Origin: Lachnospiraceae bacterium
GTDB lineage: Bacteria; Bacillota; Clostridia; Lachnospirales; Lachnospiraceae
DNA: 64,000 bases
Reading direction: 5' to 3'
Assembly: GCA_017624235.1 (NCBI GenBank)
Contig: JAGANL010000002.1
Coordinates: forward strand, 124,001 to 188,000
Part shown: one piece after another, positions 1 to 9,004 of the stretch
How the letters are laid out: each line of letters begins with the position of its first letter
Numbering within the stretch: the stretch's first letter is position 1
The notes under the pieces: generated by a model
Seen by the model: the letters and a program-made list of their open reading frames with translations, nothing else
What the model was told of the DNA's origin: nothing
Databases searched by the model: none
Made by a program: the position numbers and the translations under genes

Positions 1-1995
1 GCAGCAAAGGAAACCTGCGGGCTTCCGGTGCTTGTCAGCATGACCTTTGAATCGGATGGCCGGAGTCTGTATGGTACGGATGCGGTAACGGCAGCGCTGA
101 CGCTGGAAAGCCTGGGCGCGGATGCGGTAGGAGCAAACTGTTCAACCGGGCCGGATCAGATGCTTGAGCTGATACGCAGCATGGTAGAAAACGTACATAT
201 TCCGGTGATTGCAAAGCCCAATGCCGGCCTGCCCACATTGGATGCACTGGGAAATACAGTCTATGATATGGATGCAGAAACCTTTGGATGTGAGATGCGG
301 GGACTGGCAGAGGTCGGCGCGGTCATGCTGGGAGGCTGCTGCGGTACGACACCGGAGCACATCGCGTGTATGGTGCGGGAAACCGCAAAAATGCTTCCTG
401 TGAGCGTGGAAAAGAAACAGGGACGTTTCCTGACCGCTGAGAGAAAGACGCTTCGCTTTGGTCTGAATGATCCCTTTCTGATTGTCGGCGAGAGAATCAA
501 TCCTACCGGAAAGAAGAAGCTGCAGGCAGAGCTGAGAGAAGGCTCCCTGGAGCTGGTCAGACAGTTTGCAGAGGAGCAGGAGGAGAGGGGCGCAGCCATT
601 CTGGATATCAATATGGGAATGAGCGGCATCGATGAAAAGGAGATGATGCTGCGTGTCCTGAATGAAGTGACCCAGATCGTGCAGCTGCCGCTTGCCGTGG
701 ATTCGAGCCATGTAGATGTGCTGGAGGCAGCGTTGAGACGTTATCCCGGAAGGGCGCTCATCAATTCCATTTCACTGGAATCTGCTAAGTTTGAGCCGCT
801 GCTTGAGATTGCCAAAAAATATGGTGCCATGTTTATTCTGCTTCCGCTGTCGGATGAAGGATTGCCGAAAAATCTGCAGGAGAAGAAGGAAATTATAGAA
901 AAAATTGTAAATCGGGCGCTGGAACTTGGATTGAAAAAAGAGGATATCGTGGTAGACGGACTGGTAGCTACGGTGGGGGCAAACCCGCTTGCAGCAATGG
1001 AAACGCTGGAAACCATCCGGTATTGCAAGGAAAGGGGACTGGCAACCATCTGCGGTCTTTCCAATATTTCATTTGGACTGCCACAGAGAAGCATGGTCAA
1101 TACGGCATTTCTGACGATGGCGATTCAGGCGGGACTGACGATGGCGATTGCTAATCCCAGTCAGGAGCTTTTGGTAAACAGTGCTTATGCAGCAGATCTG
1201 CTTTTGAACAAGGAGGGAGCAGATATCCGTTACATTGAACGGATGAATGCTTTGACGGAGAAAGCCGGGATGGCGGATGTTTACACAGGTATTGGGACAG
1301 CCGGAGGAACCAACGGAGCTTCGGACAGTGGAAAAGCCAGCGTTTCGGGAGAACTCTCCCCGGCAGAAAAGGTTCGGGAAGCAGTTTTAAAAGGCAACAG
1401 AAAACAGATTACGGAGCGGACAAAGGCTGCCATAGAAAGCGGTATGGAGGCCAGAGTGCTTCTGGACGAGTATCTTCTCCCTGCAATCAATGAGGTGGGA
1501 GAACTGTTTGACAAGGGAAAGTATTTCCTGCCGCAGTTGATCGCCAGTGCAGAAACCATGAAACTGTCCATTGAATATCTGGAGCCTCTTCTGGCAGAGA
1601 AGACAGACGGAGCCTCCATGCCGGCCGTGGTCATTGCCACCGTAGAGGGAGATATCCATGACATTGGCAAGAATCTGGTTGCACTGATGTTAAAGAATTA
1701 TGGATTTCAGGTCTTTGATCTGGGCAAGGATGTCCCAAAGGAAAAAATCATAGAAGAGGCAGTCAGACATCAGGCAAAGCTGATTTGTCTGTCGGCGCTT
1801 ATGACAACAACGATGCAGGAGATGAAGCATGTCATTGAGTATAAAAAGGAACAGGGTGTAGATGCCCTTGTTATGGTAGGCGGTGCGGTCATTACACAGG
1901 ATTATGCGGATGAGATCGGCGCAGACGGTTATTCTACGGATGCGGCAGATGCGGTCAGGGTAGCCAAAAGGCTTTTGCATCTGGAAGAGTCCTGA
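1..1995 (+). CDS. metH: Methionine synthase, B12-dependent (5' end outside window)
   Basis: Transfers a methyl group from methyltetrahydrofolate through cobalamin to homocysteine. The reading frame is open from base 1, so the N-terminus lies outside the window. Visible domains in order: the end of the homocysteine/zinc barrel, with GANCSTG near 130 and the GGCCG zinc-ligand pair near 331; a pterin-binding barrel starting at GERINPTGK (about 490); a cobalamin-binding cap and Rossmann module with the D-x-H-x-x-G signature (GDIHDIGK, cobalt-binding His codon 1657-1659). The protein stops after the B12 domain, so it has no C-terminal AdoMet-dependent reactivation domain such as E. coli MetH has. 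This shorter form is common in Clostridia, where reactivation is thought to be done by a separate protein. The ilv genes begin 66 bases downstream; co-transcription is possible but not shown. Confidence 0.93.
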   Translation, partial: AAKETCGLPVLVSMTFESDGRSLYGTDAVTAALTLESLGADAVGANCSTGPDQMLELIRSMVENVHIPVIAKPNAGLPTLDALGNTVYDMDAETFGCEMRGLAEVGAVMLGGCCGTTPEHIACMVRETAKMLPVSVEKKQGRFLTAERKTLRFGLNDPFLIVGERINPTGKKKLQAELREGSLELVRQFAEEQEERGAAILDINMGMSGIDEKEMMLRVLNEVTQIVQLPLAVDSSHVDVLEAALRRYPGRALINSISLESAKFEPLLEIAKKYGAMFILLPLSDEGLPKNLQEKKEIIEKIVNRALELGLKKEDIVVDGLVATVGANPLAAMETLETIRYCKERGLATICGLSNISFGLPQRSMVNTAFLTMAIQAGLTMAIANPSQELLVNSAYAADLLLNKEGADIRYIERMNALTEKAGMADVYTGIGTAGGTNGASDSGKASVSGELSPAEKVREAVLKGNRKQITERTKAAIESGMEARVLLDEYLLPAINEVGELFDKGKYFLPQLIASAETMKLSIEYLEPLLAEKTDGASMPAVVIATVEGDIHDIGKNLVALMLKNYGFQVFDLGKDVPKEKIIEEAVRHQAKLICLSALMTTTMQEMKHVIEYKKEQGVDALVMVGGAVITQDYADEIGADGYSTDAADAVRVAKRLLHLEES

Positions 1996-2061
1996 AAGCA
2001 GAAATGGAATGAAAAAGAAAACAGAAGAAATAGAGGATAAGGCAACAAGGAGGGAACAATT

Positions 2062-3678
2062 ATGAATGGCGCTGATGCTATGGTAAAATGTTTGGAAGAG
2101 GAAGGAGTAAAAGCTGTCTTCGGGTATCCGGGCGTGGCAATCTGTCCGTTTTATAACAGCATTCTGCAGTCAGATGTGAGGAGCATCCTCGTACGTACAG
2201 AGCAGAATGCGGCACATGCGGCAAGCGGACTTGCCAGAGTGACCGGAGAGGCAGGTGTATGTGCTGTAACCAGCGGCCCGGGTGCAACGAATCTGATTAC
2301 GGGGATTGCGACCGCTTTTGCAGACAGTATTCCACTTGTGTGTATCACCGGACAGGTCAACAGTGAACTGCTTGGCAGTGATGTGTTTCAGGAAGCGGAC
2401 ATTACCGGTGCGGTAGAATCCTTTGTAAAATACAGCTATCTGGTAAAAGATGTTAATGATATTCCGCGGGTTTTTAAGGAGGCATTTCACATTGCCAATA
2501 CAGGACGAAAGGGCCCGGTGCTCATTGATGTACCGATCGACGTGCAGAATGCGTCTATCAGTCGCTTTAAATATCCGGAAGAGGTCAATATGCGCACCTA
2601 TAAGCCGACCGTAAAGGGACATATTGTGCAGATCAAAAAGGTTATCAGGGAACTGGAGCGTGCAAAACGTCCAATCATCTGTGCAGGTGGCGGCGTTCTG
2701 TTAAGCGATGCGGAGAAAGAACTTCGGGAATTTGCGGAGCAACATAAGATTCCGGTGGTATCTACCATGATGGGAATCGGTGTCATGCCGACCAGGCATC
2801 CACTTTATTTTGGTATGGTAGGAAACAATGGAAAGCCTTATGCAAACCGGGCTATGAATGAATCCGATCTGCTGATCATGGTGGGCGCAAGAGTGGCAGA
2901 CCGTGCAGTCAGTCAGCCGGATTTGATTACGCAGAACAAGGTCCTGGTACATATCGATGTGGATCCGGCAGAAATCGGTAAGAATGCAGGGCCGACCATT
3001 CCATTGGTAGGAGATGCAAAGCATATTTTCCATGATTTTGCAAAGCAGGAATTTTCCTGCGAGCATGAGGAGTGGCTTCAGAGCCTGAACGAATACCGTC
3101 AGACTATGGAACCGAAGAGAAATCCGAATCCGGCCTATGTGGACCCGGCAGTATTTATCGGGAAGTTGTCTGAAAAGATGCAGGATGATGGAGTCTATGT
3201 AGCAGATGTCGGACAGAATCAGATATGGTCCTGCGGTTATCATGTCGTAAAGAACGGAAGGTTTTTGACCTCCGGCGGTATGGGGACAATGGGGTATTCC
3301 ATTCCTGCAGCAATGGGGGCAAAGTTGGGGGATATGACGAAACAGGTCATTGCGGTCTGTGGTGACGGTTCCTTCCAGATGTCTATGATGGAACTGGCTA
3401 CCATATGCCAGCACGATATTCCGGTCAAGGTCATTGTCATGAAAAACAATTATCTTGGCATGGTAAGGGAATACCAGCATTATACCTACAAGGATCATTA
3501 TTCTGTCGTGGATCTGTCGGGAAGTCCGGATTTATCCAAGCTGGCAGAGGCTTATGGTCTGCCGTTTATCCGGGTAGAGAATATGGAACAGGCAGATGCA
3601 GCAATCGAGAGATTCCTGGCAGAGGATGAATCCATTCTGATGGAATGTCTGATCGATCCGATGGATCTGGTAAAATAG
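2062..3678 (+). CDS. ilvB: Acetolactate synthase catalytic (large) subunit
   Basis: Thiamine-diphosphate enzyme that condenses two pyruvates to acetolactate (valine/leucine) or pyruvate plus 2-ketobutyrate (isoleucine). 538 residues, near the family length. Glu47 (in VRTEQ) is the TPP-activating glutamate. The TPP/Mg motif runs from GDGS (434-437) to the NN pair (462-463). TSGPGATN and QEAD are the other recognisable core segments. The ATG follows AAGGAGGG at a normal distance. The segment LGMVREYQ has Tyr471 where E. coli AHAS II has the Trp (W464) linked to 2-ketobutyrate preference, so substrate preference may differ (inference). A small subunit follows 13 bases after the stop, which favours true biosynthetic AHAS over a catabolic acetolactate synthase. 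Confidence 0.92.
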   Translation: MNGADAMVKCLEEEGVKAVFGYPGVAICPFYNSILQSDVRSILVRTEQNAAHAASGLARVTGEAGVCAVTSGPGATNLITGIATAFADSIPLVCITGQVNSELLGSDVFQEADITGAVESFVKYSYLVKDVNDIPRVFKEAFHIANTGRKGPVLIDVPIDVQNASISRFKYPEEVNMRTYKPTVKGHIVQIKKVIRELERAKRPIICAGGGVLLSDAEKELREFAEQHKIPVVSTMMGIGVMPTRHPLYFGMVGNNGKPYANRAMNESDLLIMVGARVADRAVSQPDLITQNKVLVHIDVDPAEIGKNAGPTIPLVGDAKHIFHDFAKQEFSCEHEEWLQSLNEYRQTMEPKRNPNPAYVDPAVFIGKLSEKMQDDGVYVADVGQNQIWSCGYHVVKNGRFLTSGGMGTMGYSIPAAMGAKLGDMTKQVIAVCGDGSFQMSMMELATICQHDIPVKVIVMKNNYLGMVREYQHYTYKDHYSVVDLSGSPDLSKLAEAYGLPFIRVENMEQADAAIERFLAEDESILMECLIDPMDLVK

Positions 3679-3691
3679 GAGGGTGAAGCAT

Positions 3692-4180
3692 ATGAAAAGA
3701 ATATATTCGGTATTGGTGGAAAACCGTTCCGGTGTACTTTGCAAGGTGGCAGGACTCTTCTCCAGAAGATGCTTTAATATTGACAGTCTTGCGGTAGGAG
3801 AGACGGACGATTCTTCCGTTTCCTGTATGACAATCGTATCCAGCGGAGATGAGCGTACCATGGAGCAGATTGAGAAGCAGCTCAACAAAAAGCTGGATGT
3901 CATCAAGGTAAAGACCTTTGAAGAGAGCGCCAGCATCAGCAGAGAGCTGATGCTGATTAAAGTAAAATATAATAAAAATAACCGCAGGGATATCATGGAA
4001 ACCTGTGCTGCCATGAAGGCGGATATCGTGGATATGTCCAAGAACCAGATGATTATCCAAATCTGTGATGTGCCGGAGAGGACCAGGCTGTTAATTGACA
4101 TGCTGCAGGGCATCAGTATCGTGGAAGTAGCCCGCACGGGAACGCTTGCGCTGGCAAAGTGTATGGAGAGCGGAGAATAG
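3692..4180 (+). CDS. ilvN: Acetolactate synthase small subunit, paralogue 1
   Basis: ACT-domain regulatory subunit that stimulates the catalytic subunit and carries valine feedback control. 162 residues: N-terminal ACT domain (about 1-75, beginning MKRIYSVLVENRSGVLCKVAG) and a C-terminal ACT-like half. The start is the ATG at 3692; an in-frame GTG at 3683 overlaps the AGGAGGG ribosome site and is rejected. The segment LFSRRCFNIDSLAVGETDD differs from the second small subunit downstream (LFSRRGYNIESITAG), which is closer to typical IlvH/IlvN. The gene sits 13 bases after ilvB and is probably translationally linked to it. It may be a divergent partner with altered valine sensitivity (inference). 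Confidence 0.88.
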   Translation: MKRIYSVLVENRSGVLCKVAGLFSRRCFNIDSLAVGETDDSSVSCMTIVSSGDERTMEQIEKQLNKKLDVIKVKTFEESASISRELMLIKVKYNKNNRRDIMETCAAMKADIVDMSKNQMIIQICDVPERTRLLIDMLQGISIVEVARTGTLALAKCMESGE

Positions 4181-4260
4181 AATTTGGATATAACGGTGAA
4201 GAAATAAAGAGGCATTTACCATAACAATGAGTTATGAGTTCCATTCCGCAGACTCATACG

Positions 4261-4289
4261 TTGACAAGGGTGTTTTTTGTTGATAAAAT
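4261..4289 (+). promoter_or_regulatory. Sigma-A promoter for second ilv small subunit and ilvC
   Basis: TTGACA (4261-4266), a 17-base spacer, TAAAAT (4284-4289). The -35 is perfect and the -10 nearly so. It lies inside the longest possible reading of the downstream gene, which therefore must start later. It would let the second small subunit and ilvC be transcribed separately from ilvB. Confidence 0.75.
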
Positions 4290-4326
4290 AGGGACTCATA
4301 AGGGAAGAATGAAAGGGATTCAGAAG

Positions 4327-4827
4327 ATGAGAAAAAAGGTTTTTCAGCTTTTAGTAGATAATACATCCGGTGTGCTTAGCCGGATTTCCGGTCTGTTCTC
4401 CAGACGAGGCTATAATATCGAAAGCATTACGGCCGGTGTAACGGCAGACCCGCGTTTTACCCGGATAACGATTGTGGCTTCGGGCGATGATGAGATTCTG
4501 GATCAGATTGAGAAGCAGGTAGCGAAGCTTGTAGATGTCCGCGACGTGAAGGAGCTTGCACCGGACGACAGCGTTTACAGAGAGCTTGCGCTGATTAAGG
4601 TGCGTGCGACGGCAGAAATGAGACAGGGTGTCATTGCAGTGGCAGATATTTTCCGTGCCAAGATTATTGATGTCGCATCCGAAAGCCTGATTATTGAGCT
4701 TACCGGCAATCAGGCCAAGATAGAAGCATTTATCGGCCTGTTAGACGGTTATGAAATTCTGGAACTTGCCAGAACAGGTATTGCAGGTCTTGGACGCGGA
4801 ACAGACAATATTACATATTTACCGTAG
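4327..4827 (+). CDS. ilvN: Acetolactate synthase small subunit, paralogue 2
   Basis: Regulatory subunit of acetolactate synthase. 166 residues, the usual length, with an N-terminal ACT domain opening MRKKVFQLLVDNTSGVLSRI and a C-terminal regulatory half. The frame is open back to 4234, but a consensus promoter at 4261-4289 lies inside that extension. The ATG at 4327 has AAAGGG nine bases upstream and gives the family-typical N-terminus; ATG 4309 is the alternative. This copy is the more canonical of the two in tandem and stands just before ilvC. Either paralogue, or both, may bind the single IlvB in the window. Confidence 0.9.
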   Translation: MRKKVFQLLVDNTSGVLSRISGLFSRRGYNIESITAGVTADPRFTRITIVASGDDEILDQIEKQVAKLVDVRDVKELAPDDSVYRELALIKVRATAEMRQGVIAVADIFRAKIIDVASESLIIELTGNQAKIEAFIGLLDGYEILELARTGIAGLGRGTDNITYLP

Positions 4828-4875
4828 TCACTGTAGAAAAAACAGTTAGCTCTGAGGGAAACCTTTCAGTTATAA

Positions 4876-5925
<1,050 letters not shown>

Positions 5926-5932
5926 GAGTAAC

Positions 5933-5976
5933 AGACCGTTTAGAGGGCACTATGGCCCTCCAGACGGTCTATATAT
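5933..5976 (+). terminator. ilvC terminator overlapping the lysR 3' end
   Basis: Two-part stem: AGACCGT (5933-5939) with ACGGTCT (5964-5970) outside, GAGGGC (5943-5948) with GCCCTC (5955-5960) inside, then an AT-rich tail. From base 5940 the palindrome is also the last codons of the convergent LysR gene. Confidence 0.7.
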
Positions 5977-6869
5977 TTGAGAAATTTTAAGAGTGCACCG
6001 TTTGGTGTCCGGTTTGGAGCATAGGAGAAGCCTATGCTTCTTTTTGGTATGGGGGAATGCAGGGGAAGCTTGATCAGGCTGCCGTCCTCCAGTTCATTTT
6101 TTACAAAATCTTCTATGACACAGGCGATACCGAGGTCAATTTTGGCAAATTCGATCAACAGATCCATAGTGGTCGCTTCAATGAGCTGCTCGGAGGAGAT
6201 GTCGATGTTCTGTGAGGAAAGATATTTGTCAATATACTGTCTGGTCACATTGCCCTTATCCAGAAGCATAAGGGTACCGGAGGAAAGATATTGCAGGGTA
6301 CCCGCACGCTTTGGCAGAGTTCCTCTCATTTTCAGATTGTTCAGATAGCTGGGAGTAGAGACAAAAATATCTTCTATTTCACGGACTGGCTGGAAGTGCA
6401 GCTTTCCGATTTTAGAGGTTTCTCCGATGAGACCGATATCGATGGTTCCCTGTTCCAGCGCTTCGATAATATGAAAGGTGGATTGACACAGGATAGATAT
6501 CTGGATGTGAGGGTTCTCATGAATGAAATTCTGCAGATAGGGGAGCAGGATATATTTGCATAAGATGGTGCTGACTCCGATGGAGAGTCTTCCGATGCCA
6601 AGTTCATTCATTTTACGGAGCTGTTCCTCTCCCTGACGGATTGAAATAAAGGCATTGTCCACCTGTCTGTACAGAAGTTCGCCTTCTTCGGTCAGCCGTA
6701 CGCCGCGTGAACTGCGGACAAAAAGCGTAGTATCCAGATTTTGTTCCAGCTTGGCAATCGCCTTGCTGATGGCAGGCTGGCTGATATAAAGCTCTTTGGC
6801 TGCACCGGAAATATTCTGGCAGCGGGCAACGGTATAAAAAATATGATATAGATTCAGATGGTTTTCCAT
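5940..6869 (-). CDS. LysR-family transcriptional regulator
   Basis: 309 residues, the standard LTTR length. An N-terminal winged helix-turn-helix (about 1-60; ISGAAKELYISQPAISKAI is the HTH core) is followed by a two-lobed effector-binding domain (about 90-300). The ATG is preceded by GAAAGGAAT. It lies between ilvC (convergent) and leuC (divergent), which suggests that it senses a branched-chain intermediate and activates leuC/leuD. A palindrome at 6947-6963 in the divergent region is a plausible binding site. The effector is unknown, and a role elsewhere cannot be excluded. Confidence 0.9.
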   Translation of the reverse strand: MENHLNLYHIFYTVARCQNISGAAKELYISQPAISKAIAKLEQNLDTTLFVRSSRGVRLTEEGELLYRQVDNAFISIRQGEEQLRKMNELGIGRLSIGVSTILCKYILLPYLQNFIHENPHIQISILCQSTFHIIEALEQGTIDIGLIGETSKIGKLHFQPVREIEDIFVSTPSYLNNLKMRGTLPKRAGTLQYLSSGTLMLLDKGNVTRQYIDKYLSSQNIDISSEQLIEATTMDLLIEFAKIDLGIACVIEDFVKNELEDGSLIKLPLHSPIPKRSIGFSYAPNRTPNGALLKFLKYIDRLEGHSAL

Positions 6870-6946
6870 AGGGATTCCTTTCTATGTTCTGGTGGTCATT
6901 CGGCCGGTATCGTGTTTAGGAATATTATAGCATTGTATAACAAAAA

Positions 6947-6963
6947 TTCATAGTAAACATGAA
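6947..6963. promoter_or_regulatory. Candidate LysR operator between lysR and leuC
   Basis: Perfect inverted repeat TTCAT-N7-ATGAA with T-N11-A geometry. On the - strand a TATAAT (complement of 6924-6929) serves lysR and its -35 position falls on this palindrome, which suits autorepression. On the + strand, TATGAT boxes at 6992-6997 and 6997-7002 lack a good -35, and the palindrome lies about 50 bases before the expected leuC start, which suits LTTR activation. Confidence 0.5.
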
Positions 6964-7040
6964 AAATATGTATTATATTTATAGAATGTGCTATGATATG
7001 ATAGATACAGAAAATTCGTTGGAAAAGGAGAGTACATAAC

Positions 7041-8306
7041 ATGGGAATGACAATGACGCAGAAGATTCTGGCGGCTCATGCAGGACTGGAAAGTGTAACC
7101 GCAGGACAGTTGATAGAGGCCGATCTGGATCTTGTGCTGGGAAATGATATTACCAGCCCGGTGGCAATCAAAGAGATGGAAAAGATGAAAGTGGACGGCG
7201 TATTTCATAAGGATAAGATAGCGCTAGTGCCGGATCATTTTGTACCAAATAAGGATATCAAATCGGCAGAGCACTGCAAATGTGTACGTGAATTTGCCAG
7301 AAGAAATGAAATTACCAACTATTTTGAAGTAGGAGAAATGGGAATCGAGCATGCACTTCTTCCGGAAAAAGGACTTACCGTGGCGGGAGATGTTATCATC
7401 GGTGCAGATTCTCATACCTGTACCTATGGAGCGCTCGGAGCATTTTCAACCGGTGTAGGCAGCACGGATATGGCAGCCGGAATGGCAACCGGAAAAGCAT
7501 GGTTCAAGGTACCGGCAGCCATCAAATTCAATCTGGTAGGGAAACCGCAGAAGTGGGTCAGCGGTAAGGATGTGATTTTGCACATCATCGGTATGATTGG
7601 AGTGGACGGGGCTCTTTATAAGTCCATGGAATTTGTCGGGGAAGGGATTCAGAATCTTTCCATGGATGACCGTTTCACCATCGCTAACATGGCAATCGAG
7701 GCAGGCGGTAAAAATGGCATTTTCCCCGTGGATGAACTGGCAGAGCAATATATGCGCGAGCATTCCAATCGGAGCTATACTGTATACGAGGCGGATGAGG
7801 ATGCTGTATATGATGAGGAGTACACGATTGATTTAAGTACCCTTCGTCCGACCATTGCTTTCCCTCATCTGCCGGAAAATACCAGAACAATTGATGAAAT
7901 CAAAGAGGATATTGCAATCGATCAGGTAGTCATCGGTTCCTGTACCAACGGACGTCTGGATGATCTTCGTGTTGCGGCAGAGGTGCTTCAGGGCAGACAT
8001 GTGGCAAAAGGAATGCGTTGTATTGTCATTCCGGCAACACAGAAGATTTATATGCAGGCCATGGAAGAGGGACTGCTCAAAACCTTTATTGAGGCCGGAG
8101 CTGTAGTCAGCACACCGACCTGTGGACCGTGTCTAGGTGGTTATATGGGTATTCTGGCAGAGGGCGAGAGATGTGTCTCCACGACCAACCGTAACTTTGT
8201 CGGACGGATGGGACACGTAAAATCAGAAATTTATCTGGCAAGCCCTGCTGTAGCGGCAGCCAGTGCAGTTACCGGAAAAATTTCCTGCCCGTGTCAGCTG
8301 GACTGA
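7041..8306 (+). CDS. leuC: 3-isopropylmalate dehydratase large subunit
   Basis: Aconitase-family subunit isomerising 2- to 3-isopropylmalate in leucine synthesis. 421 residues matches the short LeuC/homoaconitase-type clade found in Clostridia and archaea. The [4Fe-4S] ligands are visible in GSCTNGR (about 300) and CGPCLGG (about 360). [19 protein letters not shown] is the conserved substrate region. The start ATG 7041 follows AAAGGAGAG; ATG 7047 is a possible alternative. It pairs with leuD 52 bases downstream. leuA, leuB and ilvD are not in the window. Confidence 0.95.
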   Translation: MGMTMTQKILAAHAGLESVTAGQLIEADLDLVLGNDITSPVAIKEMEKMKVDGVFHKDKIALVPDHFVPNKDIKSAEHCKCVREFARRNEITNYFEVGEMGIEHALLPEKGLTVAGDVIIGADSHTCTYGALGAFSTGVGSTDMAAGMATGKAWFKVPAAIKFNLVGKPQKWVSGKDVILHIIGMIGVDGALYKSMEFVGEGIQNLSMDDRFTIANMAIEAGGKNGIFPVDELAEQYMREHSNRSYTVYEADEDAVYDEEYTIDLSTLRPTIAFPHLPENTRTIDEIKEDIAIDQVVIGSCTNGRLDDLRVAAEVLQGRHVAKGMRCIVIPATQKIYMQAMEEGLLKTFIEAGAVVSTPTCGPCLGGYMGILAEGERCVSTTNRNFVGRMGHVKSEIYLASPAVAAASAVTGKISCPCQLD

Positions 8307-8358
8307 GCAGAATAGGAGAAACGGTCATAAAAATGGATGAGAAAGGAAACGAAAACAG

Positions 8359-8844
8359 ATGAAAGCAAAAGGTTCCGTTTTTAAATATGGTGACAATGTA
8401 GATACGGATGTTATTATTCCGGCAAGATACCTGAATTCTTCCGATCCGGCAGAGCTTGCCACACATTGCATGGAAGACATTGACAAGGATTTTGTAAAGA
8501 AAGTGCAGAAAGGTGATATTATGGTAGCGGATAAGAACTTCGGCTGCGGTTCCTCCAGAGAGCATGCGCCGATTGCTATCAAGGCAGCCGGTGTAAGCTG
8601 TGTCATCGCAGAGACTTTTGCACGTATTTTTTACCGTAATGCAATTAATATCGGACTTCCGATTATTGAGTGCCCGGAGGCGAGCAAAGGAATAGAAGCC
8701 GGAGACGAGGTGGAGGTGGATTTTGACAGCGGTGTGATTACAAATCTGACCAAGGGAACCTCCTTCAAGGGACAGCCGTTCCCGGAATTTATGCAGAAAA
8801 TTATCAAAGCGGAAGGCTTAGTCAACTACATCAATAATAAGTAA
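8359..8844 (+). CDS. leuD: 3-isopropylmalate dehydratase small subunit
   Basis: Swivel-domain partner of LeuC. 161 residues, the usual length for the short clade. Recognisable segments are [15 protein letters not shown] at the N-terminus and [11 protein letters not shown] (about 56-66), the conserved active-site loop of the small subunit. It follows leuC with a GAAAGGAAA ribosome site. A promoter and terminator for the next gene follow within 115 bases. Confidence 0.95.
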   Translation: MKAKGSVFKYGDNVDTDVIIPARYLNSSDPAELATHCMEDIDKDFVKKVQKGDIMVADKNFGCGSSREHAPIAIKAAGVSCVIAETFARIFYRNAINIGLPIIECPEASKGIEAGDEVEVDFDSGVITNLTKGTSFKGQPFPEFMQKIIKAEGLVNYINNK

Positions 8845-8876
8845 GCAGCAAATAAGCAGACAGCAGGATAAAGGAA

Positions 8877-8905
8877 TTGACATTTCCGTCAGGACGTTTT
8901 ATACT
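8877..8905 (+). promoter_or_regulatory. Promoter of helicase leader
   Basis: TTGACA (8877-8882), 17-base spacer, TATACT (8900-8905). Transcription would start near 8912, only about 15 bases before the terminator stem at 8927. Confidence 0.7.
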
Positions 8906-8926
8906 GAAACAGTTCGTGACATAAGG

Positions 8927-8959
8927 AACAACACTCGAACAGCGGGTGTTGTTTTTTTT
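8927..8959 (+). terminator. Intrinsic terminator / possible attenuator before the helicase
   Basis: AACAACAC (8927-8934) pairs with GTGTTGTT (8946-8953), followed by a run of T. It can end leuD transcription, and it also lies between the 8877 promoter and the helicase. A competing pairing of GTTCG (8912-8916) with CGAAC (8936-8940) would overlap the loop and disturb the terminator stem. Confidence 0.7.
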
Positions 8960-9004
8960 GTACAACAGGAAAGGATTTTGTGAAACAGGATAAGGAGACA
9001 GAGA

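Noticed and set aside
2701-3498. Long open frame on the - strand inside ilvB
   Set aside because: It is fully inside a certain gene, has no ribosome site and encodes a His/Cys/Ile-rich sequence typical of antisense shadow frames.
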